A stretch of 64,000 nt of DNA from Nocardia vaccinii NBRC 15922 (GTDB lineage Bacteria; Actinomycetota; Actinomycetes; Mycobacteriales; Mycobacteriaceae). The stretch lies in the NCBI RefSeq assembly GCF_001613305.1, contig NZ_BDCC01000009.1, forward strand, positions 124,001 to 188,000. Reading direction: 5' to 3'. Below, piece by piece: positions 45,941-54,399 of this stretch; within the stretch, counting starts at the first letter, position 1; each line of letters opens with the position of its first letter. Both the position numbers and the translations under genes were made by a program. The notes under the pieces are model-generated. The model saw nothing but the letters and a program-made list of their open reading frames with translations. It did not search any database and had not been told where the DNA came from.

Positions 45941-46444
45941 ATGATCGACAAGAAAATCGCCGGCGCCGTACTGGCCGGCACCGTCGTCGCTGGAATCCTT
46001 TCCGCCGCAACAGCACACGCCCAGGTGCTGCCCGCCACCACGCCCTTCATGGACCCAGTCTGCCTGTGCGCCGGTCTCATGCCGGGACGAGTCGACGTGG
46101 GAGTGGACCCGCACTCGATGGCCGGCACCCACTACATCAAGGGCAACCTGAACAACGACAACGACGCCGCCGGTGTCGAGGTGCGGTACTGGCGTCTGCC
46201 GTCGAGCCGAGTGACCCTGCAGACAATTGGCGCCGAGATAGCGCAAGTCGCGAGGCCGGTGCAATACGGCACCTTCCGTGGCCGGCCGTCGCTCACCGTC
46301 TCCGCCAAGGACGACTCCGGCTCTATGGTGATGATCGTTTTCATCAACCGGGACCAGGCATTCAAGCTGATCGGTGAAGGTCGGACTCCGGAAGACGCGC
46401 AGGCCGCGCTCGACTCACTGACCGGCACCTTCCAGCTTCTCTGA
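45941..46444 (+). CDS. small secreted protein, CLCAGL family, copy 2
   Basis: 167 residues. Signal peptide ILSAATAHA followed by TPFMDPVCLCAGLMPGRVDV. It then shares YIKGN, VQYGTFRGRPSL and the C-terminal TPEDAQAALDSLTGTFQLL with copy 1. It is a tandem paralogue that has diverged clearly in the middle, which suggests an older duplication with continued selection on the Cys motif and the ends. Confidence 0.7.
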   Translation: MIDKKIAGAVLAGTVVAGILSAATAHAQVLPATTPFMDPVCLCAGLMPGRVDVGVDPHSMAGTHYIKGNLNNDNDAAGVEVRYWRLPSSRVTLQTIGAEIAQVARPVQYGTFRGRPSLTVSAKDDSGSMVMIVFINRDQAFKLIGEGRTPEDAQAALDSLTGTFQLL

Positions 46445-46459
46445 TCACAGGAATTCAAC

Positions 46460-46489
46460 TCAGGTAGCGCCGGATTCGGCGCTACCTGA
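46460..46489 (+). terminator. terminator hairpin after secreted copy 2
   Basis: TCAGGTAGCGCC (46460-46471) pairs with GGCGCTACCTGA (46478-46489), loop GGATTC. Compensating changes relative to the copy 1 hairpin keep the stem. Confidence 0.8.
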
Positions 46490-46522
46490 AATTCGCTCCA
46501 TCCATCAAAAGAAAAGCCCACT

Positions 46523-46740
46523 GTCAACAAGAAGAAGCTGCCCACCGCCGTCGCAGCCGCGGCCGTGGCAGAGATCCTCTCGGCCGGTCGGGCGCAGGCG
46601 AACGTGCCCGCCTTCGCGGCGCCGTTCGTCGATCTCAACTGCCTGGGCTGCTGCCAGCGCCGATCGAGGTGGGCGTGGATGCCGACCAGTTCCCCGTCGA
46701 GCGCTACGCGTCCGGCACGGACGACGACGTGAACGCCCGG
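46523..46740 (+). pseudogene. decayed third copy of the CLCAGL secreted protein
   Basis: A signal-peptide-like frame opens at GTC (46523-46525) where a start codon should be, and reads AAAAVAEILSAGRAQANVPA then FAAPFVDLNCLG. A frameshift at about 46641 moves it to LPAPIEVGVDADQF, matching LPGQVQMGVE of copy 1. It then runs into repeat B and stops resembling the family. Start loss, frameshift and truncation make it non-functional. Confidence 0.7.
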
Positions 46741-46844
46741 ATCGCCGAAAGCTGCCCGCGTCGAGGCGGCGAGCGGGGCGATATCGGTCATGCGATGACG
46801 ATACGACTGGGCACCGACACGGACCGGACATTGCGGACGTGGTC
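46718..46844. repeat. direct repeat B
   Basis: Same orientation as repeat A (32121-32246), about 92% identical, 14.6 kb away. It contains the MTDIAPLAASTRAAFGDPGV start of the minus-strand small gene, without the base deletion of copy A. Beyond DPGVHVVVRAGRV the frame runs antisense through the decayed secreted gene. Confidence 0.85.
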
Positions 46845-46983
46845 AGGACGACGGGTGCCTCTGGCCGACAGGCAAACCGAGGTTGGTGCGCTCCGCGGTC
46901 ACGGTCGACCGCTGGTGCATCCGATCGACGCTGGCGAGCTTTGCGGCCCAGGATGTAGGGGCAATTGTGTCCCAGGTCATAGG
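46845..46983. other. right end of the island
   Basis: About 140 bp between repeat B and the premature stop of the GH19 gene. No gene was seen. Confidence 0.4.
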
Positions 46984-48300
46984 TCACTGTATGACTATCG
47001 GCTGTGCGATCCGGAAGCCGACGTCCGGGTGGGCCGCCAATTCGGGGTCACCCTCGAGATCCAGGCCCAGGGCTTGCCCCGCGGCGCGGTAGTTGCCGCG
47101 ACCGGTCAGCTGGATGGGGCCGCGGCCGTGATAGCGCGGGCCATCGCCCGGCTGGGTGTTACCCGCGGCGGTATTCGGCTGTCCCGGGTCGTACTGATGG
47201 AAGTAGGCATCGTCGCCCAGTTCCTCGAAATACCGGAATTCACAACTTTCATGGGCCAGCTGGGCCAGGAATGCGGCTCGCCGCGCGGGCGTGGTGATAT
47301 CGCCTTCCAGCATGGCGGCATTGAGCGCGGGCAGATACTGCTGGGCTCGATCCATCGACAGATCCGGCATGATCGCGGTGAGCTGCTCGGCCGTGATGCC
47401 CTGAGGTGGCGCGGGTTGTTGCGGCGGGAGCGGAGTCGATACCGCTGCGGGAGCGGTATTCTCGGCGGCGACGTCGCGTATCGGCAATTCACCACCGGGA
47501 TCATCTGCTGCTGACACCGGAACCACCTGCGCGAGAGCGGAATCCGGGCCCGCCACCGAAACCGGCCTCGCCGTGGGGGCCGAATCCGTTGTAGGAGCGG
47601 GACCCACAGCAGCCGCCGGGGCAACCGAATCCACGGCGGGATGGGTTTGCGCAACACTGACCGGAGCCGTGATGGCGACCGACTGTGCGGCAGGACCCGC
47701 GATGCGGTCGGATTCCGCAGCGGGCTTCACCCCACCATCCCGATCGGTGGAATGCCGTTGCCGTGCGGATACTCGATCATCGTGCGGACCGCCTGGTTTC
47801 GCGCTTCCGGCGAGAGCGACTGCCAGATGCCGCATTTCACGCTCCACCGCGAGGATGGCCCGCCTGCCGCGCTCCTCGGCGCGATCGAGCGCGGCCACGG
47901 CCTCGGCGATGACCTCGGACCACTCGACGGCCGCCGACGATCCCGCGGTGACCGTCCAATCATCGGCGACGGTACATCCGGCCGCCTCGGCATCGGCGAC
48001 GTAGTCCAGCAGCGCCATCGCCGTGTAGTGCAGATCGGACAGAGCGTGGGCGCCCGCGGCGCACAGCCCCTCGGCATGGTCACACAGCATCCGATCGTGG
48101 CGGTGCGCCGCCTCGACGGAGGAGAGCACCGCTTCGAAGACCGCGCCCTGCCAGCCGTCGCCGTCGAGTCGATGACATTCGGTGCGCACCGCGGCCGACA
48201 ACGTCTCCAGATCCTCGATGCGCCTGCCGAATTCGGCCCGCATCCGGTCGGCCGCCTCCAGTGCGCGCCAGGTCACCAGTACCGAGCGCGGCGGGGTCAT
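46984..48300 (-). pseudogene. WXG/ESX-like protein with GH19 hydrolase domain, truncated by the island
   Basis: 438 codons from the ATG at 48300. Residues 1-165 form a helical WXG100-like domain with GWQG at 49-52. A Pro/Ala linker runs to about 300. The GH19 domain starts at 301 with AHESCEF (catalytic Glu351), FEE and the YHGRGPIQLTGRGNYRAAG motif. After GFRIAQ (433) the sequence becomes PIVIQ-stop. The 46 missing residues lie at 29479-29622. Intact, this would be a type VII-exported wall hydrolase. The truncated product keeps the catalytic Glu but lacks the conserved end, so activity is doubtful. Confidence 0.82.
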
Positions 48301-48626
48301 ATCCGTACCTCCAGCCCGGTGAGCAGACGGCCGTGCGCGAAATCGGCCTCGACGAACGCGGTGACCGCGCGATCGGTACGCTCGGCCAGCCCGCCCAGAC
48401 GATCGGCACTGCGCTGGACCAGATCCGCTGCCGTGCAGGCTGATTCGCACAGCAGCGACACCGCGGCGCTGTGCGGCACCAGATCACCGATCAGCGCGGC
48501 GATCTGGATCGCCGCGCCGCGGACCGTGTCGAGCTCCTGGCCCGCCTGGCGCGCGAGCCGGCCGAATCGCCGTACCGCATCCGTGTCGACCACACACGAA
48601 TCACCGACCACACCCGAACCGGACAT
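48297..48626 (-). CDS. small helical WXG100-type partner protein
   Basis: 109 residues from the ATG at 48626, with AGGGGG upstream. It is predicted all-helical (RRFGRLARQAGQELDTVRG, then LCESACTAADLVQRSADRLG) with the size and spacing of ESX-type secreted proteins, but without a clear WxG. Its stop overlaps the start of the GH19 gene (ATGA, 48297-48300). That coupling fits an ESX heterodimer partner for the WXG-like domain of that protein. Confidence 0.65.
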   Translation of the reverse strand: MSGSGVVGDSCVVDTDAVRRFGRLARQAGQELDTVRGAAIQIAALIGDLVPHSAAVSLLCESACTAADLVQRSADRLGGLAERTDRAVTAFVEADFAHGRLLTGLEVRI

Positions 48627-48896
48627 TGTTCCCCCTCGTTCGAATCACCGCTCAACGACTTCCGGCACCGTATCCAGCCCCGCATGCGCCTGTCACGGGT
48701 CCGGCGACAGCCGCACCCTCTCCTGGTGAACGCACCCTTTTCGCAGCTCGCAAGGGGTGCGGGAACGCAATAGGGGTGCGCGTTCTCCGGTACCCGAGCA
48801 TGCCGATACGAGACCACCGAGTCTTGTCTGTGAGACCCGGTACGCTCGGGTGGGAACGGGGGCGGCAGGGCCCTGGCAACGACCAGAGAGTGTGGT

Positions 48897-49862
48897 ATGT
48901 CCAAGCGATTGACAGTCCTGCTGGCGATGACAGCGGGAATAATCCTGGCGACGACGGGTGCGGCCCTGGCCGGTCCGGTCACCATTCACGACGATTCGAA
49001 GGTTCTCGACGCCGGGCGCGTGACCACGGCCGGGAACACACTGTCCGATCCGGTGCAGATCTACACCACCGAGAAGTTCTCCGACGACAACTCCGCCTTC
49101 GAGAGCGAGGCGAAGAAGGATGTGCGGAACGCGACCGACGTGGTGATCGCGATCAACACCAAGTCCCGGCATCTGGCGATCGAGACCGGCTCCAATTCAC
49201 ATATCCGGGACACCTCGGCCGCGGGCGCGGCGTTCAAGGGCGCCTTCGGCTCCGGTGATTACACCGGCGCGACCGTGGCCGCACTGCAATCGCTCGCGAG
49301 CACCGCCAACCAGGCCGCCCCGCACAACGCGAACAACGTTGCGCCACAGCGGTCCCACCATCACGCCACGAGCACCGGTCACGGCAGCAGCTGGCTGGGC
49401 TGGCTGTGCCCGCTGATCATCGTGGCCCTGATCGTGGCCGCCATCGTCGCGGTGGTCCGGCGCCGGCGCGGCGGTGGCGGCGGATTCCCCGGTGGCGGCG
49501 GCGGCGCGCCGGGCGGCTACGGCCCCGGCGGCTACGGCCCGGGCGGTTACGGTCCGGGCGGTTACGGTCCCGGCGGCGGCTACGGCCCGGGCGGCGGGAT
49601 GAGCCCCGGTATGGCCGGTGGCCTCGGCGCGGTCGGCGGCGCGGTGGGCGGCGGCCTGCTCGGCTACGAACTCGGGAAGATGGAAGGCCGCGAGGAAGAA
49701 CGTGACCGCGCCTACGACCAGGGTGGTTACGACCAGGGTTATCAGGGCGGCGGCGACCAGTTCGGCGGCGGCGGAGGCGATTACAGCTTCGGCGGCGACA
49801 GCGGCGGCGGGTTCGACGGCGGTGGTGGTGACGGCGGCGGAGGAGGTGGCAGCGACTTCTAG
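48897..49862 (+). CDS. TPM-domain-like membrane protein with Gly-rich tail
   Basis: 321 residues. Signal peptide (MTAGIILATTGAALA), then an extracytoplasmic domain at about 28-140 (KVLDAGRVTTAGNTLSDPVQ, VVIAINTKSRHLAIETGS) resembling TPM/YgcG domains. A membrane helix (LCPLIIVALIVAAIVAVV) is followed by RRRR. The tail holds four GGYGP repeats and glycine runs. The segment GYELGKMEGREEERDRAYDQ resembles the acidic tail of the protein at 3556-3990. TPM proteins bind metal or act in membrane-protein turnover; the role here is unknown. It converges with dnaE2 (6-bp gap). Confidence 0.65.
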   Translation: MSKRLTVLLAMTAGIILATTGAALAGPVTIHDDSKVLDAGRVTTAGNTLSDPVQIYTTEKFSDDNSAFESEAKKDVRNATDVVIAINTKSRHLAIETGSNSHIRDTSAAGAAFKGAFGSGDYTGATVAALQSLASTANQAAPHNANNVAPQRSHHHATSTGHGSSWLGWLCPLIIVALIVAAIVAVVRRRRGGGGGFPGGGGGAPGGYGPGGYGPGGYGPGGYGPGGGYGPGGGMSPGMAGGLGAVGGAVGGGLLGYELGKMEGREEERDRAYDQGGYDQGYQGGGDQFGGGGGDYSFGGDSGGGFDGGGGDGGGGGGSDF

Positions 49863-49868
49863 CCGGGT

Positions 49869-52800
49869 TCAGCGGAAGTCGCGTGAACGTGATGCGACGC
49901 GCAGATCCATGCGTTGCAGATGTTCCGCGACGACGCTGACCGCGCCCTCGGCGTTCTGCACACGTCCGCGCACCAGAAGTGCGGACGCACCCTGGGCAAG
50001 GCGGCGATAACGCTGCCACAACCCCACCGAGCACACCACGTTCACCATGCCGGTCTCGTCCTCCAGATTGATGAAGGTGACCCCGGCGGCGGTGGCGGGC
50101 CGCTGCCGATGTGTGACAGCTCCGCCCACCAGCACCTTCGAGCCGTCGGGCACCGCGAGTAGCCCGGCGGCTGGTATCGCGCCCAGTGCATCCAGTTGCG
50201 GACGCAGGAATTCGGTCGGATAACTGCCGGGTGAGACACCGGTCGCCCAGACATCTGCGGCGGCCGACTCCAAGTCGCTCATCCCGGGAAGCGTGGGCGC
50301 GGCGGTGGCCGCGCCGGTACCGGGCAGCCGATCCGCCCGCTCGCCCGCCGCGGCGCCGGCGGCCCACAGCGCCTCTCGACGAGTGATCCCGAGACTGTCC
50401 AGCGCACCCGCGGTGGCCAGCGATTCGGCCTGCGGCACAGTCAGTTCCACGCGTCCGGTCAGATCCAGGAACGATGTGTACGGGCCGCTCGCGCGAGCCT
50501 CGACGATCCGGGCGGCCAGATCGTCGCCGATGTACCGGACCGTGCCCAGGCCGAGCCGCACCTGCGTCCCCCGCTCCTCCAAGGTCGCCGCGGCGAGGCT
50601 GTGGTTGATATCGGGGCCGTGCACCACCACCCGGTGTCGCCGGGCGTCGGCGACCAGCGATTGCGGCGAGTAGAAACCCATCGGCTGAGCGTTCAGCAGT
50701 CCGGCGCAGAACGCCGCCGGATGATGCAGTTTGAACCACGCCGAATAGAAGACCAGCGAGGCGAAACTCTGCGAATGACTCTCCGGGAAACCGAAATTCG
50801 CGAAGGCATAGACCTTCTCGTAGATCCGATCGGCCAATTCACCAGTGATACCGTGCAATTCGCGCATACCGCGATAGAACCGCCCGCGCAGTCGCTCCAT
50901 CCGCTGCGGCGAGCGCTTGGAACCCATCGCCCGGCGCAGTTGATCCGCCTCGGCCGCGGTGAATCCGGCCACGTCGACGGCCATCTGCATCAACTGCTCC
51001 TGGAACAGCGGTACGCCGAGCGTGCGGTACAACGAATTACGCAGTGCCGCATGGTCGTACTCCACTTTTTCGGCGCCGTTGCGGCGACGGATATAGGGAT
51101 GTACCGAACCTCCCTGAATGGGACCGGGCCGAATCAGCGCCACCTCCACGACGAGATCGTAGAATTCACGCGGCCGCAGCCGCGGCAGGGTGGCCATCTG
51201 GGCACGTGACTCCACCTGGAACACCCCCACCGAATCCGCGCGCGAAAGCATGTCGTACACGGCGGTTTCGGCGAGATCGAGTCGATGCAACTCGACGAGT
51301 TCGCCCTTGTGCTCGTGTACCAGATCGATCATGTAGTGCAACGCCGAGAGCATGCCCAGACCGAGCAGATCGAACTTCACCAATCCCGCGACGGCGCAAT
51401 CGTCCTTGTCCCACTGCAGCACGCTGCGTCCGGGCATGCGCGCCCACTCCACCGGGCATACATCGGCGATGGGCCGATCACAGATCACCATGCCGCCGGA
51501 ATGAATGCCCAGGTGCCGTGGCAGACCCTCGATCCGGCCTGCCAATTCCAGGACCTCGGCGGGGATATCGGAATCCTTCTCCTCGGCAACGCCGTGCCAG
51601 CGGCTCACCTGTTTACTCCACGCATCCTGCTGTCCGGGCGAAAACCCGAGCGCCCGTGCGGCATCACGAACCGCGGACTTACCGCGATAGGTGATCACAT
51701 TGGCCACCTGCGCGGCATATTCGCGGCCGTATCTGCGGTAGACGTACTGGATCGCCTCCTCCCGGCGATCGGACTCGATATCTACATCTATATCGGGCGG
51801 CCCGTCGCGCTCGGGCGCCAGAAAACGTTCGAACAGCAGCTTGTTGGCCACCGGGTCCACATTGGTGATGCCGATGGCATAGCAGACCGCGGAATTGGCC
51901 GCCGAACCCCTTCCCTGGCACAGAATGTCGCTTTTCCGGCAGAATTCGACGATGTCGTGCACCACCAGGAAATAGCCGGGAAAACACATCTCCGAGATGA
52001 CCCGCAGTTCGTGGTCGAGCTGCCGGTATGCCTTCGGATTCGCCGACCGTGAGCCGTAGCGTCGCTCGGCCCCCTCGTAGGTGATCCTGCGCAGCCAGGA
52101 ATCCTCGTCGTATCCGTCGGGAACGTCGAACGGCGGCAGCTTCGGCGCGATCAATTGGAGATCGAAAGCGCATTCGCGTGCCAGGGCAACGGCATTGGGC
52201 ACCGCCTGCGGACAGGCGGTGAACAGGCGGGCCATCTCCGCACCGGAACGCAGGTGCGACCCGCCGGCGGGGGCGAGCCAGCCATCCATCCCGTCCAGAC
52301 TCTGCCGGGCCCGCACCGCGGCCAGCGCCATCGCCAGCCGACCCTGCCGAGGTACGGCGAAATGCGCCGCGGTGGTGGCGACGATCGGCAGTCCGACCCG
52401 ATCGGCCAGGGCGACGAGCCGGGCGTTGCGCTCGTCGTCGGTCGCGGTGCCGTGCCGGGTCAGTTCCACGGTGACCCGGTCGGGGCCGAACCGCTCCACC
52501 AGGTCGCGCAGTGCGGCCTCGGCCTGCGCGTCACCCTCCCGAAGCGCCTGGCGCACATGGCCTTTGCGGCATCCGGTGAGAATCTGCCAATGCCCGTCCG
52601 CCGCGGCGGTGAGCCGATCCAGGTCGTAGCGCAGGATCCCCTTCTCCCCACCGGTCATATGCGCGAACGACATCTCCCGCGACAACCGCCGATAGCCCTC
52701 TTGCCCCCGGGCGAGCACCAGCAGGTGTGTGCCGCCCGGATCAGGGTTGCCCGCGCGCGGCTCGGTATCCCCCACATCGTTTCCGGCGACGTCGCCCAGT

Positions 52801-53168
52801 GACAGCTCCGCACCGAACACCGTCGGCAACCCCCATTCGCGCGCGGCCTCCGCAAACCGGACCACACCGTAGAACCCGTCGTGATCGGTCAGTGCGAGCG
52901 ACTCGAGCCCGAGCCGCACCGCCTCCTCGACGAGTTCCTCGGGCTGGCAGGCGCCGTCGAGAAAGCTGTAGGCCGAGTGCGCGTGCAATTCCGCATACGG
53001 CACCACCGGCTCGCCCCCGACCGGCCGCTCTCCCGCCCGATACGCACCACGTTTACGCGACCAGGCCGGACTGTCCCCGCCGTCGCCCTCGGGCCGATCG
53101 CGCCCCGGCCGCCCGGAAAGCACCCGCTCCATCTCCGCCCAGCTCGGCGGGCCCTGTCCCCAGCCCAT
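49869..53168 (-). CDS. dnaE2: error-prone DNA polymerase III alpha subunit
   Basis: 1099 residues from the ATG at 53168 (RBS AGGAGGT). The PHP domain starts with YAELHAHSAYSFLDGA (about 59). C-family polymerase core: GRGSAANSAVCYAIGIT and PDIDVDIESDRREEAIQYVY with catalytic Asp residues, and RPGPIQGGSVHPYIRR. A C-terminal OB domain follows (TFINLEDETGMVNVV). It carries out damage-induced translesion synthesis together with ImuA' and ImuB, encoded 3.8 kb away on the same strand. A LexA-like box lies 37 bases upstream, so SOS induction is expected. Confidence 0.95.
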   Translation of the reverse strand: MGWGQGPPSWAEMERVLSGRPGRDRPEGDGGDSPAWSRKRGAYRAGERPVGGEPVVPYAELHAHSAYSFLDGACQPEELVEEAVRLGLESLALTDHDGFYGVVRFAEAAREWGLPTVFGAELSLGDVAGNDVGDTEPRAGNPDPGGTHLLVLARGQEGYRRLSREMSFAHMTGGEKGILRYDLDRLTAAADGHWQILTGCRKGHVRQALREGDAQAEAALRDLVERFGPDRVTVELTRHGTATDDERNARLVALADRVGLPIVATTAAHFAVPRQGRLAMALAAVRARQSLDGMDGWLAPAGGSHLRSGAEMARLFTACPQAVPNAVALARECAFDLQLIAPKLPPFDVPDGYDEDSWLRRITYEGAERRYGSRSANPKAYRQLDHELRVISEMCFPGYFLVVHDIVEFCRKSDILCQGRGSAANSAVCYAIGITNVDPVANKLLFERFLAPERDGPPDIDVDIESDRREEAIQYVYRRYGREYAAQVANVITYRGKSAVRDAARALGFSPGQQDAWSKQVSRWHGVAEEKDSDIPAEVLELAGRIEGLPRHLGIHSGGMVICDRPIADVCPVEWARMPGRSVLQWDKDDCAVAGLVKFDLLGLGMLSALHYMIDLVHEHKGELVELHRLDLAETAVYDMLSRADSVGVFQVESRAQMATLPRLRPREFYDLVVEVALIRPGPIQGGSVHPYIRRRNGAEKVEYDHAALRNSLYRTLGVPLFQEQLMQMAVDVAGFTAAEADQLRRAMGSKRSPQRMERLRGRFYRGMRELHGITGELADRIYEKVYAFANFGFPESHSQSFASLVFYSAWFKLHHPAAFCAGLLNAQPMGFYSPQSLVADARRHRVVVHGPDINHSLAAATLEERGTQVRLGLGTVRYIGDDLAARIVEARASGPYTSFLDLTGRVELTVPQAESLATAGALDSLGITRREALWAAGAAAGERADRLPGTGAATAAPTLPGMSDLESAAADVWATGVSPGSYPTEFLRPQLDALGAIPAAGLLAVPDGSKVLVGGAVTHRQRPATAAGVTFINLEDETGMVNVVCSVGLWQRYRRLAQGASALLVRGRVQNAEGAVSVVAEHLQRMDLRVASRSRDFR

Positions 53169-53204
53169 ACACACCTCCTACAGACCATTCGGTTCTTTCT
53201 ATAC

Positions 53205-53220
53205 TCGAACATACATTCGA
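53205..53220 (-). promoter_or_regulatory. LexA (SOS) box of dnaE2
   Basis: TCGAAC-ATAC-ATTCGA fits the actinobacterial SOS consensus TCGAAC-N4-GTTCGA with one mismatch. It is placed in the dnaE2 promoter region. Confidence 0.85.
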
Positions 53221-53385
53221 CACATGGGCAAGCGTCCTGAAGTATCACGCCCACCCCGACGGCCGACGACATGGGTTTCGTTCCGCAAGGCGATGACGCG
53301 CGAGACAGCGGGGAGGTGACGAGCATGCGCAAGGCCGCCTCGAGGGCCGATAACCGGCCGCCGACGCGGCCAGCCATTGCCGCCT

Positions 53386-53407
53386 GAACTTACTTTGGAG
53401 TAAGTTC
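53386..53407. promoter_or_regulatory. 22-bp palindromic operator before the SDR gene
   Basis: GAACTTACT-TTGG-AGTAAGTTC: perfect 9-bp arms with a 4-bp centre, 29 bp before the ATG at 53437. This is a typical TetR-type operator, but no regulator gene is adjacent, so a distant one must bind it. Confidence 0.75.
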
Positions 53408-53436
53408 ATGTCGAATCCAACTGCAAGGGAGCGGTG

Positions 53437-54399
53437 ATGATCGACAATCACGCGGCCGATCGACCCCGGCGCGGCCGACTGGATCTGACCGGCAGGTATG
53501 TACTCATCACCGGGGCCTCCTCCGGTATCGGCAGGGCCGCCGCGCTGGCGGTCGCCGCCAAGGGCGCGGTGGTGCTACTGCTGGCCCGCCGCGAGGAGGA
53601 ATTGGCCGCGGTGGTCGCCGAGGTGCGAGACGCGGGCGGGCAGGCGCACGGATATCGGTGCGATGTGACCGATGCCGAGTCGGTCGAGCAGACGGTCAAG
53701 GCCGTTCTCGACGAGCATGGACATGTCGACATGCTGGTCAACAATGCCGGGCGGTCGATCCGGCGGGCCGTGCACCGCTCCACCGACCGGATGCACGACT
53801 TCGAGCGCACCATGGCGGTCAACTATTTCGGCGCGGTACGGATGACGCTTGCGCTGCTGCCGCAGATGCGCGAACGCAAATTCGGGCATGTCGTCAACAT
53901 CTCCAGTGCCGGCGTGCAGGTCGCCACCCCACGCTTCGCCGCCTACCTGGCCTCCAAGGCCGCGCTGGACAAGTTCGCCGAGGTGACCGCGATCGAAATG
54001 CTCGCCGACAACGTCACTTTCACCACCATCCACATGCCGCTGGTGCGCACCCCGATGATCGCTCCCAGTGGCAGACAGGGCCCTTCGGAATCCCCCGAAT
54101 GGGCCGCGGCGACCATCGTGCGCGCGCTGATCGAACGTCCCAAGCGCATCGACGTCCCACTGGGCACCCTCGCCGAATACGGCAGCCTGTTCACCCCTCG
54201 TTTCAAGGACCGGGTCCTGCACCGGTACTACCGCGCCCTGCCGGACTCCCCCGCCGCCAAAGGCGAGGCCACGCCCGAGGTTGCTCCGGAAATCCCCGCC
54301 CCGCAACGTAAACCGCACCGCGAACGGTCACAAGCCGGGCGCGCCACCCGCACCGTCCTGCGCCGCGCGGCGCGTCTGGTCCCCGGAACCCACTGGTAG
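53437..54399 (+). CDS. short-chain dehydrogenase/reductase
   Basis: 320 residues from the ATG at 53437 (RBS AAGGGAG; GTG 53434 also possible). Cofactor motif TGASSGIGRAAA, NNAGRSIRRAV, and the active site ISSAGVQ with YLASKAAL (Ser, Tyr, Lys). DFERTMAVNYFGAVRMTLAL is typical of the mycobacterial SDR group that includes lipid and mycolate-related reductases. It has a basic 35-residue C-terminal tail (RTVLRRAARLVPGTHW). The substrate is unknown. It is controlled by whatever binds the 22-bp palindrome. Confidence 0.85.
   Translation: MIDNHAADRPRRGRLDLTGRYVLITGASSGIGRAAALAVAAKGAVVLLLARREEELAAVVAEVRDAGGQAHGYRCDVTDAESVEQTVKAVLDEHGHVDMLVNNAGRSIRRAVHRSTDRMHDFERTMAVNYFGAVRMTLALLPQMRERKFGHVVNISSAGVQVATPRFAAYLASKAALDKFAEVTAIEMLADNVTFTTIHMPLVRTPMIAPSGRQGPSESPEWAAATIVRALIERPKRIDVPLGTLAEYGSLFTPRFKDRVLHRYYRALPDSPAAKGEATPEVAPEIPAPQRKPHRERSQAGRATRTVLRRAARLVPGTHW

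Larger units (their letters stand above)
29623..47001. mobile_element. about 17.4-kb inserted island splitting the GH19 gene
   Basis: The boundaries are set by where GH19 coding stops on each side: the Gln codon reads ctg at 29620-29622 on the left and at 47002-47004 on the right. Contents: MurJ-type flippase, several decayed small genes, an RHS toxin with immunity candidate, envelope proteins, an XRE regulator and a secreted-protein family. Near the ends CTGCCTGATTCGG (29620) and CTGTGCGATCCGG (47002) match at 9 of 13 bases. No integrase, transposase or tRNA was found, so the mechanism of entry is open. Confidence 0.75.

Noticed and set aside
29623..47001. Prophage or ICE
   Set aside because: No structural phage genes, relaxase, integrase, transposase or tRNA target could be recognised; only 'inserted island' is supported.
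49500..49620. Tandem GGCTACGGCCCGGGC-type repeats as a possible CRISPR or iteron
   Set aside because: They are in-frame coding repeats for GGYGP within a Gly-rich tail.
49417..50739. 440-codon Arg-rich frame over the TPM-like and dnaE2 genes
   Set aside because: A frame-shifted shadow of dnaE2 and antisense of the Gly repeats.
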